Shown here piece by piece: positions 9,382 to 19,151 of a stretch of DNA of 64,000 bases (its first letter is position 1; each line of letters begins with the position of its first letter). The stretch covers positions 186,001-250,000 of the forward strand of contig NZ_JAHKPS010000018.1 in assembly GCF_018860565.1 (NCBI RefSeq). The letters are read 5' to 3'. A program made the translations under genes and the position numbers. The notes under the pieces were generated by a model. It saw only the letters and a list, made by a program, of their open reading frames with translations, did not search any database and was not told where the DNA came from. Origin of the DNA: Winogradskyella psychrotolerans. GTDB lineage: Bacteria; Bacteroidota; Bacteroidia; Flavobacteriales; Flavobacteriaceae.

Positions 9382-9523
9382 AATTTAATATGTTTGGTTA
9401 GTTATTTCTAAGTTAGTCTTTTAAACGTCTTTTTCTAAATAATGTACTCTATACTATTTTCAACTTAATAAAAGTTAAAAAAAATCATTAGAACTAACGT
9501 TTATAAGAGTATTTAAACAGTTT

Positions 9524-9531
9524 CAAATATA
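9524..9531 (-). promoter_or_regulatory. Possible -7 promoter element for fabG
   Basis: The minus strand reads TATATTTG, an exact TAnnTTTG match. No clear -33 TTTG is present at the expected spacing and the implied leader is long, so this is tentative. Confidence 0.35.
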
Positions 9532-9558
9532 CCAATTACTAACTGTATGAAATAAAAA

Positions 9559-9590
9559 AAACCTCATATTTTAACATAAATATGAGGTTT
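9559..9590 (-). terminator. Hairpin terminator after the M16 peptidase gene
   Basis: A perfect 12-bp stem (AAACCTCATATT at 9559-9570 with 9579-9590) and an 8-nt loop lie just beyond the minus-strand stop at 9613. On that strand the hairpin is followed by a run of seven T. Confidence 0.85.
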
Positions 9591-9612
9591 AATTTTAATG
9601 CTAAATATATTG

Positions 9613-12585
9613 TTATTGCTTCAGTGCTTCAGGTTGATTGTAATTGAAAAGATAATCGATATCTAATTCTTTTATCGTTCCTAATTTACTTAAGGCATCA
9701 AAATCCATATCCTTTTTATTTCCAATAACCATGACATTATATTCTTCTCCTTTAATGTTATCGTTAAAGAATGTTTTAAGATCTTCCATGGTCATGTTTT
9801 TAATCGTGTTATAAATTTCTTCACGATTATCATTATCTATTCCACGTTTTTTTAAGCCTTCATACGTCCAGAAAATATTAGATTTAGTGATACGTTGTGA
9901 GGCAATTTTCTTTAAAGTTGCTTCTTTAGCTTGGTTAAACTGATCTTCTGCTTCTGGCATATTAGTCATTAATTCCATCATAGCACTAACGGCTTGCTCC
10001 AATTTATTGGCTTGTGTACCAACGTAAGCCATTGTATAATTTGGTTTTCCTACTTCTGCAGCATTGTTATAGCTTGAAAAAGCGGAATAAGCTAAAGACT
10101 TAGATTCTCTAATTTCTTGAAATACAATTGATGATAAACCGCTACCAAAATAAGTATTAAACAATTGTGAAGCTGCCATTTTCTCTGGGCTGAACTCCTC
10201 TCCTTTGGCTACCAATAAAATTTCACTTTGTACCATATCATAATCTACAAAGTAAACATTACCTCCTGTTTCTAAATTGGTGTATTCTACTTTTTCAGGA
10301 TAATCTAATAACGTTTCAGGAATTTTATGATGTGTATTTAAAGCTACTTTTGCTTCATCTAATGCATTTCCATAATAAAAGATACGTTGTTTGTAAGCAC
10401 GCATTTCTTTTATCTTGTTAACTAACTCTGTTGGACTCATTGCTTTTAATTCTGCTTGAGAATAAATATTTCTTAACCTAGAGTTTTCTCCATATTGTCC
10501 GTAACTCATTAAGCCATTCCAAAAAATATTTCCTTTTTGTGTTTTACCATCTTCTCTATTTTTTAAAATACTTTCAACATATTTATTGTAGGTTTCTTGG
10601 TTTGGTTCTGCATTATTCCATAAGTGCTCTAAAAGTGCTAAACCTGCATCTAGGTTTTCTTTAAGTCCAGAAATACCAACATAAGTTTTATCACTAGAAG
10701 AAAATACATTGTAGCTAATTCCAATTTTATAAAACTCTTGTTTTAATTGTTCTGGTGTGTATTTGTCAGTACCTAAATAATCTAAATAACCAGCTGCAAG
10801 AGAAACCATTCTATCATTATCTTGACCCATATCAAAAATAATATTTAGATTAAAAATATCATTATTAGGGTTTTCGATATACGACATTTTAAGTCCATTG
10901 TCTGTTTTAGTTTCTTTAATAGCCGTTTTGTAATCTACAAATTGAGGTTTCAAATCTGGAGACTCTATCTCGTTTAATGCTTTTAAAAACTCAGATTCTT
11001 TACCTCTATTTAATTCAATTGGAGTAATTCCTGGATTTTCAACTTTTACAATAGAAGTATCTTCTCCTTTTTGCTTATGCACTTCTACATAATTGTTACC
11101 ATAAAATGAATTAGCAAAATCAACAACATCTTGCTTTGTGATTTTTTTCATTTCATCTAACATTTTAAGACGATTACTCCATTCTTGTTCACCAATAAAA
11201 GCATCTAAATAAGCATATGCTGTTGCAGATCCGTTTTCGTATTGACGAATTTGAGATAGACGCATATCATTAATCACAGCATCTAATAACCAATCTTCAA
11301 ATTCTCCTTTTTTGATTTTCTCTATTTGTGACAATAATAAATCTCTTACTTCGTCTAAAGTTTGATCAGCTTTTGGTGACCCATAAAGCATATGGAAACC
11401 GTAATCATTATCAAAATTTGTAAATGACGATGCATTCTGTACCATTTGTTTTTGGTTAAGGTTTAAATCTATTAAACCTGCTTGAGAATTAGATAGCATA
11501 TAATCTACTAAACTTAATATAACTTCTTGGTCAGATCCTTTTCCTTTTGATCTAAAAGCAACGTATATAGATTCTGATGTTGGACCTAATACTACTTTTT
11601 TCACAGGAGCTGTAATTGGCTCTAATTCTGGAAACGTAGGATGTGTTACTTCTTTTTTCTCATAACTTCCAAAAGCATCATTTACCTTTTTTATAGTGGT
11701 ATCGAAATCTAAATCACCAACCATGATTACAGCCATATTATTTGGCACATAATACTTGTTGAAATAAGCATTAATCGCTTCCATTGATGGATTTTTTAAA
11801 TGCTCTGATATACCTATTGTAGATTGTGTTCCGTAAGGATGTGTTGGGAATAAACCTTCTAGTGTTGCAAAGTATTGCTTACGACCATCACTGTCTTGTC
11901 CTCTATTAAATTCTTCATAAACAGCTTCTAATTCTGTATGAAATAAACGTAATACGAGTTTGCTAAAACGTTCACTTTCTACTTTAAGCCATTTATCAAC
12001 TTCATTAGATGGTATTTTGTTAACATAAACCGTTTGCTCATTAGAGGTAAAAGCATTTGTACCTTCAGCTCCTAATGAATTTACCATTTTGTCATACTCA
12101 TTAGCAATAGATAATTTTGAAGCTTCTAAAGAAATTTCATCAATCTTTTTATAAATTTCTTTTTTCTTTTCAGGATCTTGTTCTTTTTTATGCTCCTCAT
12201 ATAAATCAGAAATCTGTTTAATTAATTTAGATTCTTCTTCATAATTAGTTGTACCAATTTTGTCGGTACCTTTAAAAACCATGTGTTCTAAATAGTGTGC
12301 TAACCCTGTATTATCGGCTGGGTCATAAGTAGAACCAGCTCTAACAGCAATAAGCGTTTGAATTTTTGGTTCTTCTTCATTTTTACCCAAATACACTTTA
12401 AGACCATTATCTAAAGTATAAAGTCGTAAACCTGTTGGGTCATTTGCAACAGTTTCATAATTAAAACCATTAGCGTCTTGATTAGTTTCTATGGCATAAG
12501 CCATTTTTTTGTCATTGTTTTCGGTCTTACAGCCAAAAACGACTGCAATCATGGAAAGCAGCATTAGTGTTTTAGTGATTTTCAT
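9613..12585 (-). CDS. M16 family zinc metallopeptidase, lipoprotein
   Basis: The protein has 990 residues. The N-terminus ends in a lipobox (VVFGC, C19), so it is probably attached to a membrane facing the periplasm or the outside. The inverted zinc motif HYLEH is at 97-101, with the expected third ligand in the glutamate-rich helix ELEAVYEEF near 218-224. The C-terminal half repeats the M16 fold without the motif, as in pitrilysin-type two-half enzymes. M16 enzymes degrade short peptides in an enclosed chamber; the substrate here is unknown. It stands alone between two terminators. Confidence 0.92.
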   Translation of the reverse strand: MKITKTLMLLSMIAVVFGCKTENNDKKMAYAIETNQDANGFNYETVANDPTGLRLYTLDNGLKVYLGKNEEEPKIQTLIAVRAGSTYDPADNTGLAHYLEHMVFKGTDKIGTTNYEEESKLIKQISDLYEEHKKEQDPEKKKEIYKKIDEISLEASKLSIANEYDKMVNSLGAEGTNAFTSNEQTVYVNKIPSNEVDKWLKVESERFSKLVLRLFHTELEAVYEEFNRGQDSDGRKQYFATLEGLFPTHPYGTQSTIGISEHLKNPSMEAINAYFNKYYVPNNMAVIMVGDLDFDTTIKKVNDAFGSYEKKEVTHPTFPELEPITAPVKKVVLGPTSESIYVAFRSKGKGSDQEVILSLVDYMLSNSQAGLIDLNLNQKQMVQNASSFTNFDNDYGFHMLYGSPKADQTLDEVRDLLLSQIEKIKKGEFEDWLLDAVINDMRLSQIRQYENGSATAYAYLDAFIGEQEWSNRLKMLDEMKKITKQDVVDFANSFYGNNYVEVHKQKGEDTSIVKVENPGITPIELNRGKESEFLKALNEIESPDLKPQFVDYKTAIKETKTDNGLKMSYIENPNNDIFNLNIIFDMGQDNDRMVSLAAGYLDYLGTDKYTPEQLKQEFYKIGISYNVFSSSDKTYVGISGLKENLDAGLALLEHLWNNAEPNQETYNKYVESILKNREDGKTQKGNIFWNGLMSYGQYGENSRLRNIYSQAELKAMSPTELVNKIKEMRAYKQRIFYYGNALDEAKVALNTHHKIPETLLDYPEKVEYTNLETGGNVYFVDYDMVQSEILLVAKGEEFSPEKMAASQLFNTYFGSGLSSIVFQEIRESKSLAYSAFSSYNNAAEVGKPNYTMAYVGTQANKLEQAVSAMMELMTNMPEAEDQFNQAKEATLKKIASQRITKSNIFWTYEGLKKRGIDNDNREEIYNTIKNMTMEDLKTFFNDNIKGEEYNVMVIGNKKDMDFDALSKLGTIKELDIDYLFNYNQPEALKQ

Positions 12586-12618
12586 TTTTTGATTTTAGTT
12601 GATTAATTGAATAAAAAA

Positions 12619-12650
12619 AATCCATTAGCTAAATGTATAGCCAATGGATT
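12619..12650 (-). terminator. Hairpin terminator after sucD
   Basis: AATCCATT (12619-12626) pairs with AATGGATT (12643-12650). The stem extends four more pairs after one mismatch. On the minus strand it is followed by a run of eight T, so it ends transcription from sucD before the M16 gene. Confidence 0.8.
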
Positions 12651-12687
12651 AATAACGTTATGTATTTAAATATATTTTAACAGAAGT

Positions 12688-13560
12688 TTAGCCTAAAACT
12701 TCAGCAACTTTCTTTCCTATTTCAGCAGGAGAATCTACAACGTGAATTCCACAAGCTCTCATAATTTTCTTTTTGGCTTGTGCTGTATCATCGCTTCCAC
12801 CTACAATAGCACCAGCATGTCCCATTGTACGACCAGCAGGAGCAGTTTCACCAGCAATAAAACCAACAACAGGTTTCTTACTTCCGCTTGCTTTGTACCA
12901 TTGTGCTGCATCTGCTTCTAATTGACCTCCAATTTCGCCAATCATAACAACAGCTTCTGTTTCTGGGTCGTTAATTAAAAGCTCTACAGCTTCTTTAGTA
13001 GTTGTTCCAATAATTGGATCACCACCAATACCAATAGCTGTTGTAATACCTAAACCTTGTTTCACAACTTGATCAGCGGCTTCATAAGTTAATGTTCCAG
13101 ATTTAGAAACGATACCTACTTTACCTGATTTGAATACAAAACCTGGCATAATTCCAACTTTAGCTTCACCTGGAGTAATAACACCTGGACAGTTAGGACC
13201 AACTAAACGACAGTCTTTATTTTTTATATAATTTGAAGCTTTAATCATATCTGCAACAGGAATACCTTCTGTAATTGTAATAATTACTTTGATACCTGCA
13301 TCAGCAGCTTCCATAATGGCATCAGCAGCAAAAGCAGGTGGTACAAAAATAATGGTTGTATCTGCACCTACTTTCTCAACAGCTTCAGAAACTGTATTAA
13401 AAACAGGCTTATCTAAATGTGTTTGACCACCTTTACCAGGCGTTACTCCGCCTACAACATTTGTACCATATTCAATCATTTGCTCAGCGTGAAAAGTACC
13501 TTCACTACCTGTAAAACCTTGAACTATAATATTGGAATTTTTATTAACTAAAACGCTCAT
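12688..13560 (-). CDS. sucD: Succinate-CoA ligase, ADP/GDP-forming, alpha subunit
   Basis: The 290-residue protein is the CoA-binding and phosphohistidine subunit of the TCA-cycle succinyl-CoA synthetase. The N-terminal CoA/nucleotide fold has GFTGSEG at 15-21 and GGVTPGKGG at 37-45. The active-site histidine lies in GRTMGHAGA (H248). Length matches the family. The beta subunit gene is not in the window. A TATTTTTG element at 13599-13606 suggests its own promoter at the end of the lipid A gene run. Confidence 0.97.
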   Translation of the reverse strand: MSVLVNKNSNIIVQGFTGSEGTFHAEQMIEYGTNVVGGVTPGKGGQTHLDKPVFNTVSEAVEKVGADTTIIFVPPAFAADAIMEAADAGIKVIITITEGIPVADMIKASNYIKNKDCRLVGPNCPGVITPGEAKVGIMPGFVFKSGKVGIVSKSGTLTYEAADQVVKQGLGITTAIGIGGDPIIGTTTKEAVELLINDPETEAVVMIGEIGGQLEADAAQWYKASGSKKPVVGFIAGETAPAGRTMGHAGAIVGGSDDTAQAKKKIMRACGIHVVDSPAEIGKKVAEVLG

Positions 13561-13598
13561 TTGATATTGTTGATTTTAAGTTTTATAATTTTGTTGTA

Positions 13599-13606
13599 CA
13601 AAAATA
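13599..13606 (-). promoter_or_regulatory. -7 promoter element for sucD
   Basis: The minus strand reads TATTTTTG, an exact TAnnTTTG match about 38 bases before the ATG. A TTTG lies upstream but only 14 bases away, so the -33 element is uncertain. Confidence 0.5.
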
Positions 13607-13636
13607 AGAGATTTAATACGCAAAAGCGAGCTCTTT

Positions 13637-14047
13637 TTATATTTTTCTTTCAGCATAAGAATTCATGCATTCTAAATCCATTTCATTTGCTTGCTGACTT
13701 ATCTCATAACCACGATAGAGTTTGTTATCCTTAACTTCCCAAATGGTTGAATAGTGTGCTAATGGTTGTTCAAAATTTGGATCCTCTATTGTATTTGCAA
13801 AGAGCGTATGCCTTGACGTTACCAATGCATCTGCCTCTATTAAATGTGTAAATTCAAAACGAATATTATGATATGATTTTCTTGTGTTCTCAAAAAAATC
13901 TTCAATGTCATTGTAATTTAATAATCTAAATCCATGACTACTATTCCAATGCATTTTACAGTCTTTATGAAAAAACCTAGGTACGATTGTAGCGTCATTA
14001 GCTAAATCGGACTCATAAAATGCTTTAACAAGCGCTTTTGCTGTCAT
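13637..14047 (-). CDS. NTF2-like (SnoaL-type) small protein
   Basis: The 136-residue protein has the helix and curved-sheet pattern of the NTF2/SnoaL superfamily. Landmarks are an N-terminal helix (ALVKAFYESDL), the FFHKDCKMHWN segment near 25-35, and a C-terminal strand with a conserved HYSTIWEVKDNKLYRGYE. These folds bind small hydrophobic ligands or act as isomerases, so no specific reaction can be assigned. It overlaps the upstream LpxD-like gene by four bases (ATGA type), which indicates translational coupling. Linkage to the lipid A genes is conserved-looking but functionally unexplained. Confidence 0.75.
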   Translation of the reverse strand: MTAKALVKAFYESDLANDATIVPRFFHKDCKMHWNSSHGFRLLNYNDIEDFFENTRKSYHNIRFEFTHLIEADALVTSRHTLFANTIEDPNFEQPLAHYSTIWEVKDNKLYRGYEISQQANEMDLECMNSYAERKI

Positions 14048-14982
14048 TGTAAGTTTTTTAATTTTTGAAGAATCTCAGGAATTTTTTTTATGTAAGCCAT
14101 TTCCTTAAATTGATATCTAGCTTCTTGTGCTGGCGAACCAAAATAGGTTTTGCCTTCGGCTGTAGAATGTCCCAATCCAGATTGAGCATACAAAACCGTG
14201 CCTTTTGCAATAGTAATACCACTTTTTACACCTACTTGTCCCCAAATGGTAACATTATCTTCAATGACAACACAACCTGCAATTCCTGTTTGCGATGCAA
14301 TTAAACATTTTTTTCCAATTAAGGTATCATGACCAACTTGAATTTGATTATCTAATTTTGACCCCTCACCAATAGTGGTATCTCCCGTAACTCCTCTATC
14401 AATAGTACAAAGCGCTCCAATATCTACATGGTCTTTAATAATAACACGACCACCAGATTTTAGCTGGTCATAGCCTTCTGGTCTGTTTTTATAATAAAAT
14501 GCACTTGCGCCTAAAACCGTACCTGAATGAATTGTGACATGATCGCCAATGATAGCGTCATCGTAAATACTAACATTGGCATGAATAATACAGTTTTTAC
14601 CAATTTTTACATTATTTCCTATAAAACAATTAGGTTGTATTATAGTACCTTCACCTATTATGGCGTCATCTGCAATAGCACTATTTGAGGCTTTAAAAGG
14701 TTTAAAATGCTCTGTGATTTTATTAAAATCTCTAAAAGGATCATCTGAGATAAGAAGTGCTTTTCCTTCAGGACAGTCTACATCTTTATTAATTAAGACT
14801 ATTGTAGCTGCAGATTGTAGCGCTTTATCATAGTATTTAGGATGATCTACAAAAACAATATCACCTGGTTCAACCACATGAATTTCATTAATACCTAAAA
14901 TTTCAAAATCTTCTGCACCTTTGAAATTGCAATCAATTAGTGTAGCGATTTGTTTTAAGGTGTGAGGTTTTGGGAATTTCAT
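14044..14982 (-). CDS. Second LpxD-like hexapeptide acyltransferase
   Basis: The 312-residue protein has an LpxD-type N-terminal domain (about 1-100), then a left-handed beta-helix of hexapeptide repeats and a short C-terminal helix. The putative catalytic histidine is H218 in NQIQVGHDTLIG, matching H241 of the true LpxD encoded at 18073. It differs in the loop that reads GADGFGFAP in LpxD; here it is GASAFYYKN. LpxD N-acylates UDP-3-O-acyl-glucosamine in lipid A synthesis. This paralogue could use a different sugar or acyl donor. It lies downstream of efp in the same direction and is coupled to the NTF2-like gene. Confidence 0.8.
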   Translation of the reverse strand: MKFPKPHTLKQIATLIDCNFKGAEDFEILGINEIHVVEPGDIVFVDHPKYYDKALQSAATIVLINKDVDCPEGKALLISDDPFRDFNKITEHFKPFKASNSAIADDAIIGEGTIIQPNCFIGNNVKIGKNCIIHANVSIYDDAIIGDHVTIHSGTVLGASAFYYKNRPEGYDQLKSGGRVIIKDHVDIGALCTIDRGVTGDTTIGEGSKLDNQIQVGHDTLIGKKCLIASQTGIAGCVVIEDNVTIWGQVGVKSGITIAKGTVLYAQSGLGHSTAEGKTYFGSPAQEARYQFKEMAYIKKIPEILQKLKNLQ

Positions 14983-15003
14983 TTATCAGTATTCAGATTA
15001 GAA

Positions 15004-15046
15004 GTCTACAGTTTACAGACCTCAGTAAGCACTGCTAACTGTGGAC
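15004..15046. repeat. REP-like hairpin between efp and the LpxD-like gene
   Basis: GTCTACAGTT (15004-15013) pairs with AACTGTGGAC (15037-15046) with one G-U. It has an inner CAGT/ACTG pairing and flanking ATTCAG / CTGAAG segments. The CAGT/TTCAG-rich composition is unlike the rest of the AT-rich spacers and resembles dispersed intergenic palindromes seen in Flavobacteriia. It has no T-run. Confidence 0.45.
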
Positions 15047-15067
15047 TGAAGACGGCCTACTTATTTG

Positions 15068-15634
15068 TTATTCTTTAATACGTTCTTTGTAAGTTCCTTT
15101 ATCTGTTTCAACTTTAATTTTATCTCCTTCGTTGATAAATAATGGAACATTAACTTCTGCACCAGACTCTACCGTTGCTGGTTTAGTTGCATTAGTTGCA
15201 GTATTTCCTTTTACACCTGGCTCAGTAGCTGTAACTTCTAATATTACAGAAGCTGGTAAATCTACTGAAAGCGGCATGTTATCTTCCGTATTAATTTGAA
15301 TAGTTACAATTTCTCCTTCTTTCATTAAATCTGGTCTATCTAATGCAGACTCTAATAATCTAATTTGTGTGTAATCCGATTCATTCATAAAATGATAGAA
15401 TTCGCCATCATTGTATAAATATTGAAATTTATGTGTTTCAACACGTACATCTTCAATTTTATGACCAGCAGAAAATGTGTTATCTAATACTTTACCTGTA
15501 GTAACACTTTTCATTTTAGTTCTTACAAAAGCAGGACCTTTTCCTGGTTTTACATGAAGAAATTCAACAATTTTATAAATATCATTATTATATCTTATAC
15601 ATAATCCGTTTCTAATATCTGAAGTACTTGCCAT
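15068..15634 (-). CDS. efp: Translation elongation factor P
   Basis: The 188-residue, three-domain protein helps ribosomes through consecutive prolines. The domain I loop that reaches the peptidyl-transferase centre reads KPGKGPAF, with K32 at the tip position. The rest (ESDYTQIRLL, NMPLSVDLPASVILEV) follows the EF-P family closely and length matches. No EpmA-type modification gene is seen nearby. It lies inside the minus-strand lipid A gene run, between lpxA and the LpxD-like gene. Confidence 0.97.
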   Translation of the reverse strand: MASTSDIRNGLCIRYNNDIYKIVEFLHVKPGKGPAFVRTKMKSVTTGKVLDNTFSAGHKIEDVRVETHKFQYLYNDGEFYHFMNESDYTQIRLLESALDRPDLMKEGEIVTIQINTEDNMPLSVDLPASVILEVTATEPGVKGNTATNATKPATVESGAEVNVPLFINEGDKIKVETDKGTYKERIKE

Positions 15635-15727
15635 TATTTTATTGTTAGTTGTTAATTTATAGTCTTAATTGTTTTTAGACATTCAAATAAAACTATTTGT
15701 TTATTTCTAGTTTAAAGTCTTAGTTGT

Positions 15728-16513
15728 TTAATTTGATTTAAAGTAGCCTTTCATAATTCCACGATGCGAATTCTTAATAAATTGAAGAATTTCGTCACGT
15801 TCTGGAGTAGCCTCCATTTCTGCTTCAATTAAATCTGAAGCTTGTGTATTGTTATAATTTTTTTGATAGAGCATTCTATAAATATTCTGAATCTCTCTAA
15901 TTTTTTCTGTACTGTAACCTCTACGTCTTAACCCAACTGAATTAATTCCTACATAAGATAATGGTTCTCTACCTGCTTTAACAAATGGAGGCACGTCTTT
16001 TCTAACTAAGGATCCACCAGTTACAAAGGCATGATTTCCTATAGCACAAAATTGATGTACAGCTGTCATTCCTGCTAATACCACATAATCCCCAACAGTA
16101 ATATGACCTGCTAATGTGCTATTATTTGAAAATATACAATTGTTACCAACAATACAATCGTGAGCTATATGGCAGTAAGCCATAATCAAACAATTATCAC
16201 CAATTACGGTTTTCATTTTGTCTGATGTACCACGATTTATAGTTACACATTCTCTAATGGTAACGTTATCTCCTATTTCTACTGTTGTGTCTTCGTCATT
16301 ATACTTTAAATCTTGAGGTACTGCTGAAATGACAGCTCCTGGAAAAATATTACAATTTTTTCCGATTCGAGCACCTTCCATAATAGTTACATTACTTCCA
16401 ATCCAAGTACCTTCACCTATTTTTACATTATTATGAATCGTTGTAAAAGGCTCTATAACTACATTCTTTGCAATCTTTGCACCAGGATGTACGTATGCTA
16501 ACGGTTGGTTCAT
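15728..16513 (-). CDS. lpxA: UDP-N-acetylglucosamine O-acyltransferase
   Basis: The 261-residue protein catalyses the first step of lipid A synthesis, transfer of 3-hydroxyacyl from ACP to UDP-GlcNAc. A left-handed beta-helix is followed by a C-terminal helical tail. The HIAHDC motif places the catalytic base at H118 (equivalent to E. coli H125), with H115 and H137 (AGHITV) also conserved. It follows lpxC/fabZ after a 166-base spacer in which I see no clear signal. Confidence 0.97.
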   Translation of the reverse strand: MNQPLAYVHPGAKIAKNVVIEPFTTIHNNVKIGEGTWIGSNVTIMEGARIGKNCNIFPGAVISAVPQDLKYNDEDTTVEIGDNVTIRECVTINRGTSDKMKTVIGDNCLIMAYCHIAHDCIVGNNCIFSNNSTLAGHITVGDYVVLAGMTAVHQFCAIGNHAFVTGGSLVRKDVPPFVKAGREPLSYVGINSVGLRRRGYSTEKIREIQNIYRMLYQKNYNNTQASDLIEAEMEATPERDEILQFIKNSHRGIMKGYFKSN

Positions 16514-16679
16514 TTATCTAATTTTTATTTTAATAAAGCGGCAAAAATGTGTTCGCTATTGAACTTAACATACACTTTGTCTACAATAGATTTTGCTCGG
16601 TTTATTTTTTTATTTTATAATTTGAAGTAAAACGATAATGCTTCTTAATTTCAATAGCCTTAAGCTATACCATTATTTT

Positions 16680-18086
16680 TTACTTAACTTTTGATATTTG
16701 TGCCATCAATTCTGCTTCTGCGCATAATTTACCATTGGCATAGGCATAACCTTGCATATGGCAAATCCCCCTTCTTATTGGGGAAATTAATGAACATTTA
16801 AATATTAATGTATCACCAGGAACAACCTTCTGTTTAAATTTCACATTATCCATTTTCATAAAGAATGTCAAATAATTTTCTGGATCTGGTACTGTACTTA
16901 ATACTAAAATCCCACCTGTTTGAGCCATAGCTTCTACAATTAAAACGCCAGGCATAACTGGTGCTCCAGGGAAATGCCCTTTAAAGAACTCTTCGTTCAT
17001 GGTGACATTTTTCATACCAATAACATGGTTATTAGTTAGTTCATAAACCTTATCTAATAACAAAAAGGGTTGTCTGTGTGGTAACATGTCCATAATTTGA
17101 TTCACATCCATTAATGGTTCTGAATTCAAATCTATCTGAGGCACATTATTTCGTCTTTCGTTCTTTATAAGCTTAGACATCTTTTTTGCAAATTGTGTAT
17201 TTACAAAATGTCCTGGTTTATTTGCTATAACTTTTCCTCTTATACGTGTACCAATTAAAGCTAAGTCACCAACAACATCTAATAGTTTATGACGTGCTGC
17301 CTCGTTAGGATGGTGCAATGTAAGATTATCTAAAATTCCATTAGGTTTAACAGCAATATTATCTTTATTAAACGCTACTCTTAATTTCTCCATAGTTTCT
17401 GGAGACAATTCTTTATCTACATAAACAATAGCATTATTTAAGTCACCACCTTTTATTAGTCCATGCTCTAAAAGCATTTCAATCTCGTGTAAAAAACTAA
17501 AGGTTCTTGCGTCTGCAATCTCTGATTTAAAATCTGAGACTTTATTTAATGTCGCATTTTGAGTACCTAAAACTTTGGTACCAAAGTCTACCATAGTTGT
17601 AATTTGATAAGTACTAGAAGGCATTAAGATTATTTCGCTTCCCGTTTCTTCATCGCAATAAGATACAACCTGTGTTACTTCATATTCTTCCCTAAAAGCA
17701 TCTTGTTCTACAATACCAGCTTTTTCTATTGCCTCTACAAAGAATTTAGAAGAGCCATCCATTATTGGTGGTTCAGAAGCATTTAGTTCTATAGTAGCAT
17801 TGTCTATATCTAAACCTACTAAAGCTGCTAAAACGTGCTCGCAGGTTTGTATAGTTACTCCATTTCTCTCTAAGCACGTACCACGTTGTGTATTTGTAAC
17901 GTAATTAGCATCTGCTTCTATTTTAGGATTGCCTTCAAGGTCAACTCTAACAAATACAAATCCTGAATTCTCTAAACCAGGTTTAAATACTAATTTAACA
18001 TCTGCACCAGTATGAAGTCCTACACCTGTTAGTGTTACTTCCTTTTCAATGGTTTTTTGTCTCGTTTCCGTTTTAATTATTGCCAT
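16680..18086 (-). CDS. lpxC/fabZ: Bifunctional UDP-3-O-acyl-GlcNAc deacetylase / 3-hydroxyacyl-ACP dehydratase
   Basis: The 468-residue fusion protein joins LpxC (about 1-310) and FabZ (about 325-468), an arrangement known in Bacteroidota. LpxC has the catalytic E83 with zinc ligand H84 (CEH), the other two ligands H266 and D270 (HKLLD), and the later histidine H293. FabZ has [10 protein letters not shown] and the active-site pair H371 (GHFPG) and E385 (VEAMAQ). The protein thus carries the committed lipid A step and the fatty-acid dehydration that compete for the same hydroxyacyl-ACP. The gene overlaps the end of lpxD by 14 bases, indicating coupled translation. Confidence 0.97.
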   Translation of the reverse strand: MAIIKTETRQKTIEKEVTLTGVGLHTGADVKLVFKPGLENSGFVFVRVDLEGNPKIEADANYVTNTQRGTCLERNGVTIQTCEHVLAALVGLDIDNATIELNASEPPIMDGSSKFFVEAIEKAGIVEQDAFREEYEVTQVVSYCDEETGSEIILMPSSTYQITTMVDFGTKVLGTQNATLNKVSDFKSEIADARTFSFLHEIEMLLEHGLIKGGDLNNAIVYVDKELSPETMEKLRVAFNKDNIAVKPNGILDNLTLHHPNEAARHKLLDVVGDLALIGTRIRGKVIANKPGHFVNTQFAKKMSKLIKNERRNNVPQIDLNSEPLMDVNQIMDMLPHRQPFLLLDKVYELTNNHVIGMKNVTMNEEFFKGHFPGAPVMPGVLIVEAMAQTGGILVLSTVPDPENYLTFFMKMDNVKFKQKVVPGDTLIFKCSLISPIRRGICHMQGYAYANGKLCAEAELMAQISKVK

Positions 18087-19101
18087 CTACTTTTTTTTCT
18101 AATTCATTAATAGTTTTTACGAGTTTTGGTAAATTTTTAAAATAAACATACGATTTATTCCAATCGGAATACCCAAAAGAAGGAGAACCTTGTAAAACCT
18201 CGTTATCTTTTACATTTCTTCCTATACCAGATTGAGCTTGCACTTTAACATTATTTCCAATAATTAAATGTCCTGCAATGCCTACTTGTCCGCCAATCTG
18301 GCAATGTTCTCCAATTTTTGTAGAACCAGCCACTCCGGATTGAGCAGCTATAACCGTATTTTTTCCAATTTCTACATTATGCGCAATTTGTATTTGATTA
18401 TCTAATTTAACACCTGTTCTTATAATTGTAGAACCTATTGTTGCTCTATCTATAGTTGTACCAGCACCAACATCTACATAATCTTCTAAAATAACATTAC
18501 CTGTTTGTGGGATTTTAGTGTAACCACCATCTTTTGTTGGAGCAAAACCAAAACCATCGGCACCAATTATAGCGCCAGAATTGATAACACAACTATTTCC
18601 TAAAATACAGTCTGAATAAATCTTTCCACCAGGATAAACAATTGAATTGTCTCCTATTTTTACATTATCTCCAATAAATGAATGTGGATAAATTTTAACA
18701 TTATCTCCAATTTCTACATTATGACCAATGTAAGCAAAAGCACCTATATATATATTATCTGGAACCTTAACGCTTTCTGAAATAAAACAAGGTTGTTCTA
18801 TACCCGATTTATTTGATTTTATACGATCGTAATATTCTAACAATTTAGAAAAGCCTTCATAAGCATCTTCAACTTTAATTAGCGTCGTTGAAATAGGTTT
18901 TTCGGGTTTAAAATCTGTATTTACAATAGTAATTGATGCTTCTGTGGTATATATATAAGGTGTGTATTTAAGATTAGATAAAAAAGTTAATGAGCCTTGC
19001 GTTCCTTCTTCAATCTTAGAAAGTTTAAAAACTTCAATATTAGGGTCACCAACAACTGTTCCTTCTAAAATACCTGCGATTTGTTCTGCTGTAAATTTCA
19101 A
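18073..19101 (-). CDS. lpxD: UDP-3-O-acylglucosamine N-acyltransferase
   Basis: The 342-residue protein adds the N-linked hydroxyacyl chain to UDP-3-O-acyl-glucosamine. The N-terminal uridine-binding domain (about 1-100) is followed by a hexapeptide beta-helix with the GADGFGFAP loop (about 180-188). The catalytic histidine is H241 in [12 protein letters not shown]. Length and motifs are those of canonical LpxD. It is the first gene of the lipid A run and has a -7 element at 19133-19140. Confidence 0.95.
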   Translation of the reverse strand: MKFTAEQIAGILEGTVVGDPNIEVFKLSKIEEGTQGSLTFLSNLKYTPYIYTTEASITIVNTDFKPEKPISTTLIKVEDAYEGFSKLLEYYDRIKSNKSGIEQPCFISESVKVPDNIYIGAFAYIGHNVEIGDNVKIYPHSFIGDNVKIGDNSIVYPGGKIYSDCILGNSCVINSGAIIGADGFGFAPTKDGGYTKIPQTGNVILEDYVDVGAGTTIDRATIGSTIIRTGVKLDNQIQIAHNVEIGKNTVIAAQSGVAGSTKIGEHCQIGGQVGIAGHLIIGNNVKVQAQSGIGRNVKDNEVLQGSPSFGYSDWNKSYVYFKNLPKLVKTINELEKKVDGNN

Positions 19102-19132
19102 TGATTAGATTTTAAAGTCATGTTGCTTTCCG

Positions 19133-19140
19133 CAAAAATA
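19133..19140 (-). promoter_or_regulatory. -7 promoter element for the lpxD-lpxC/fabZ-lpxA run
   Basis: The minus strand reads TATTTTTG, exact TAnnTTTG, in the 50-base spacer upstream of lpxD, giving a leader of about 25 nt. The -33 region would fall inside the 3' end of the HD gene and is not a clear TTTG. Confidence 0.5.
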
Positions 19141-19151
19141 GAAAAAAAGGA

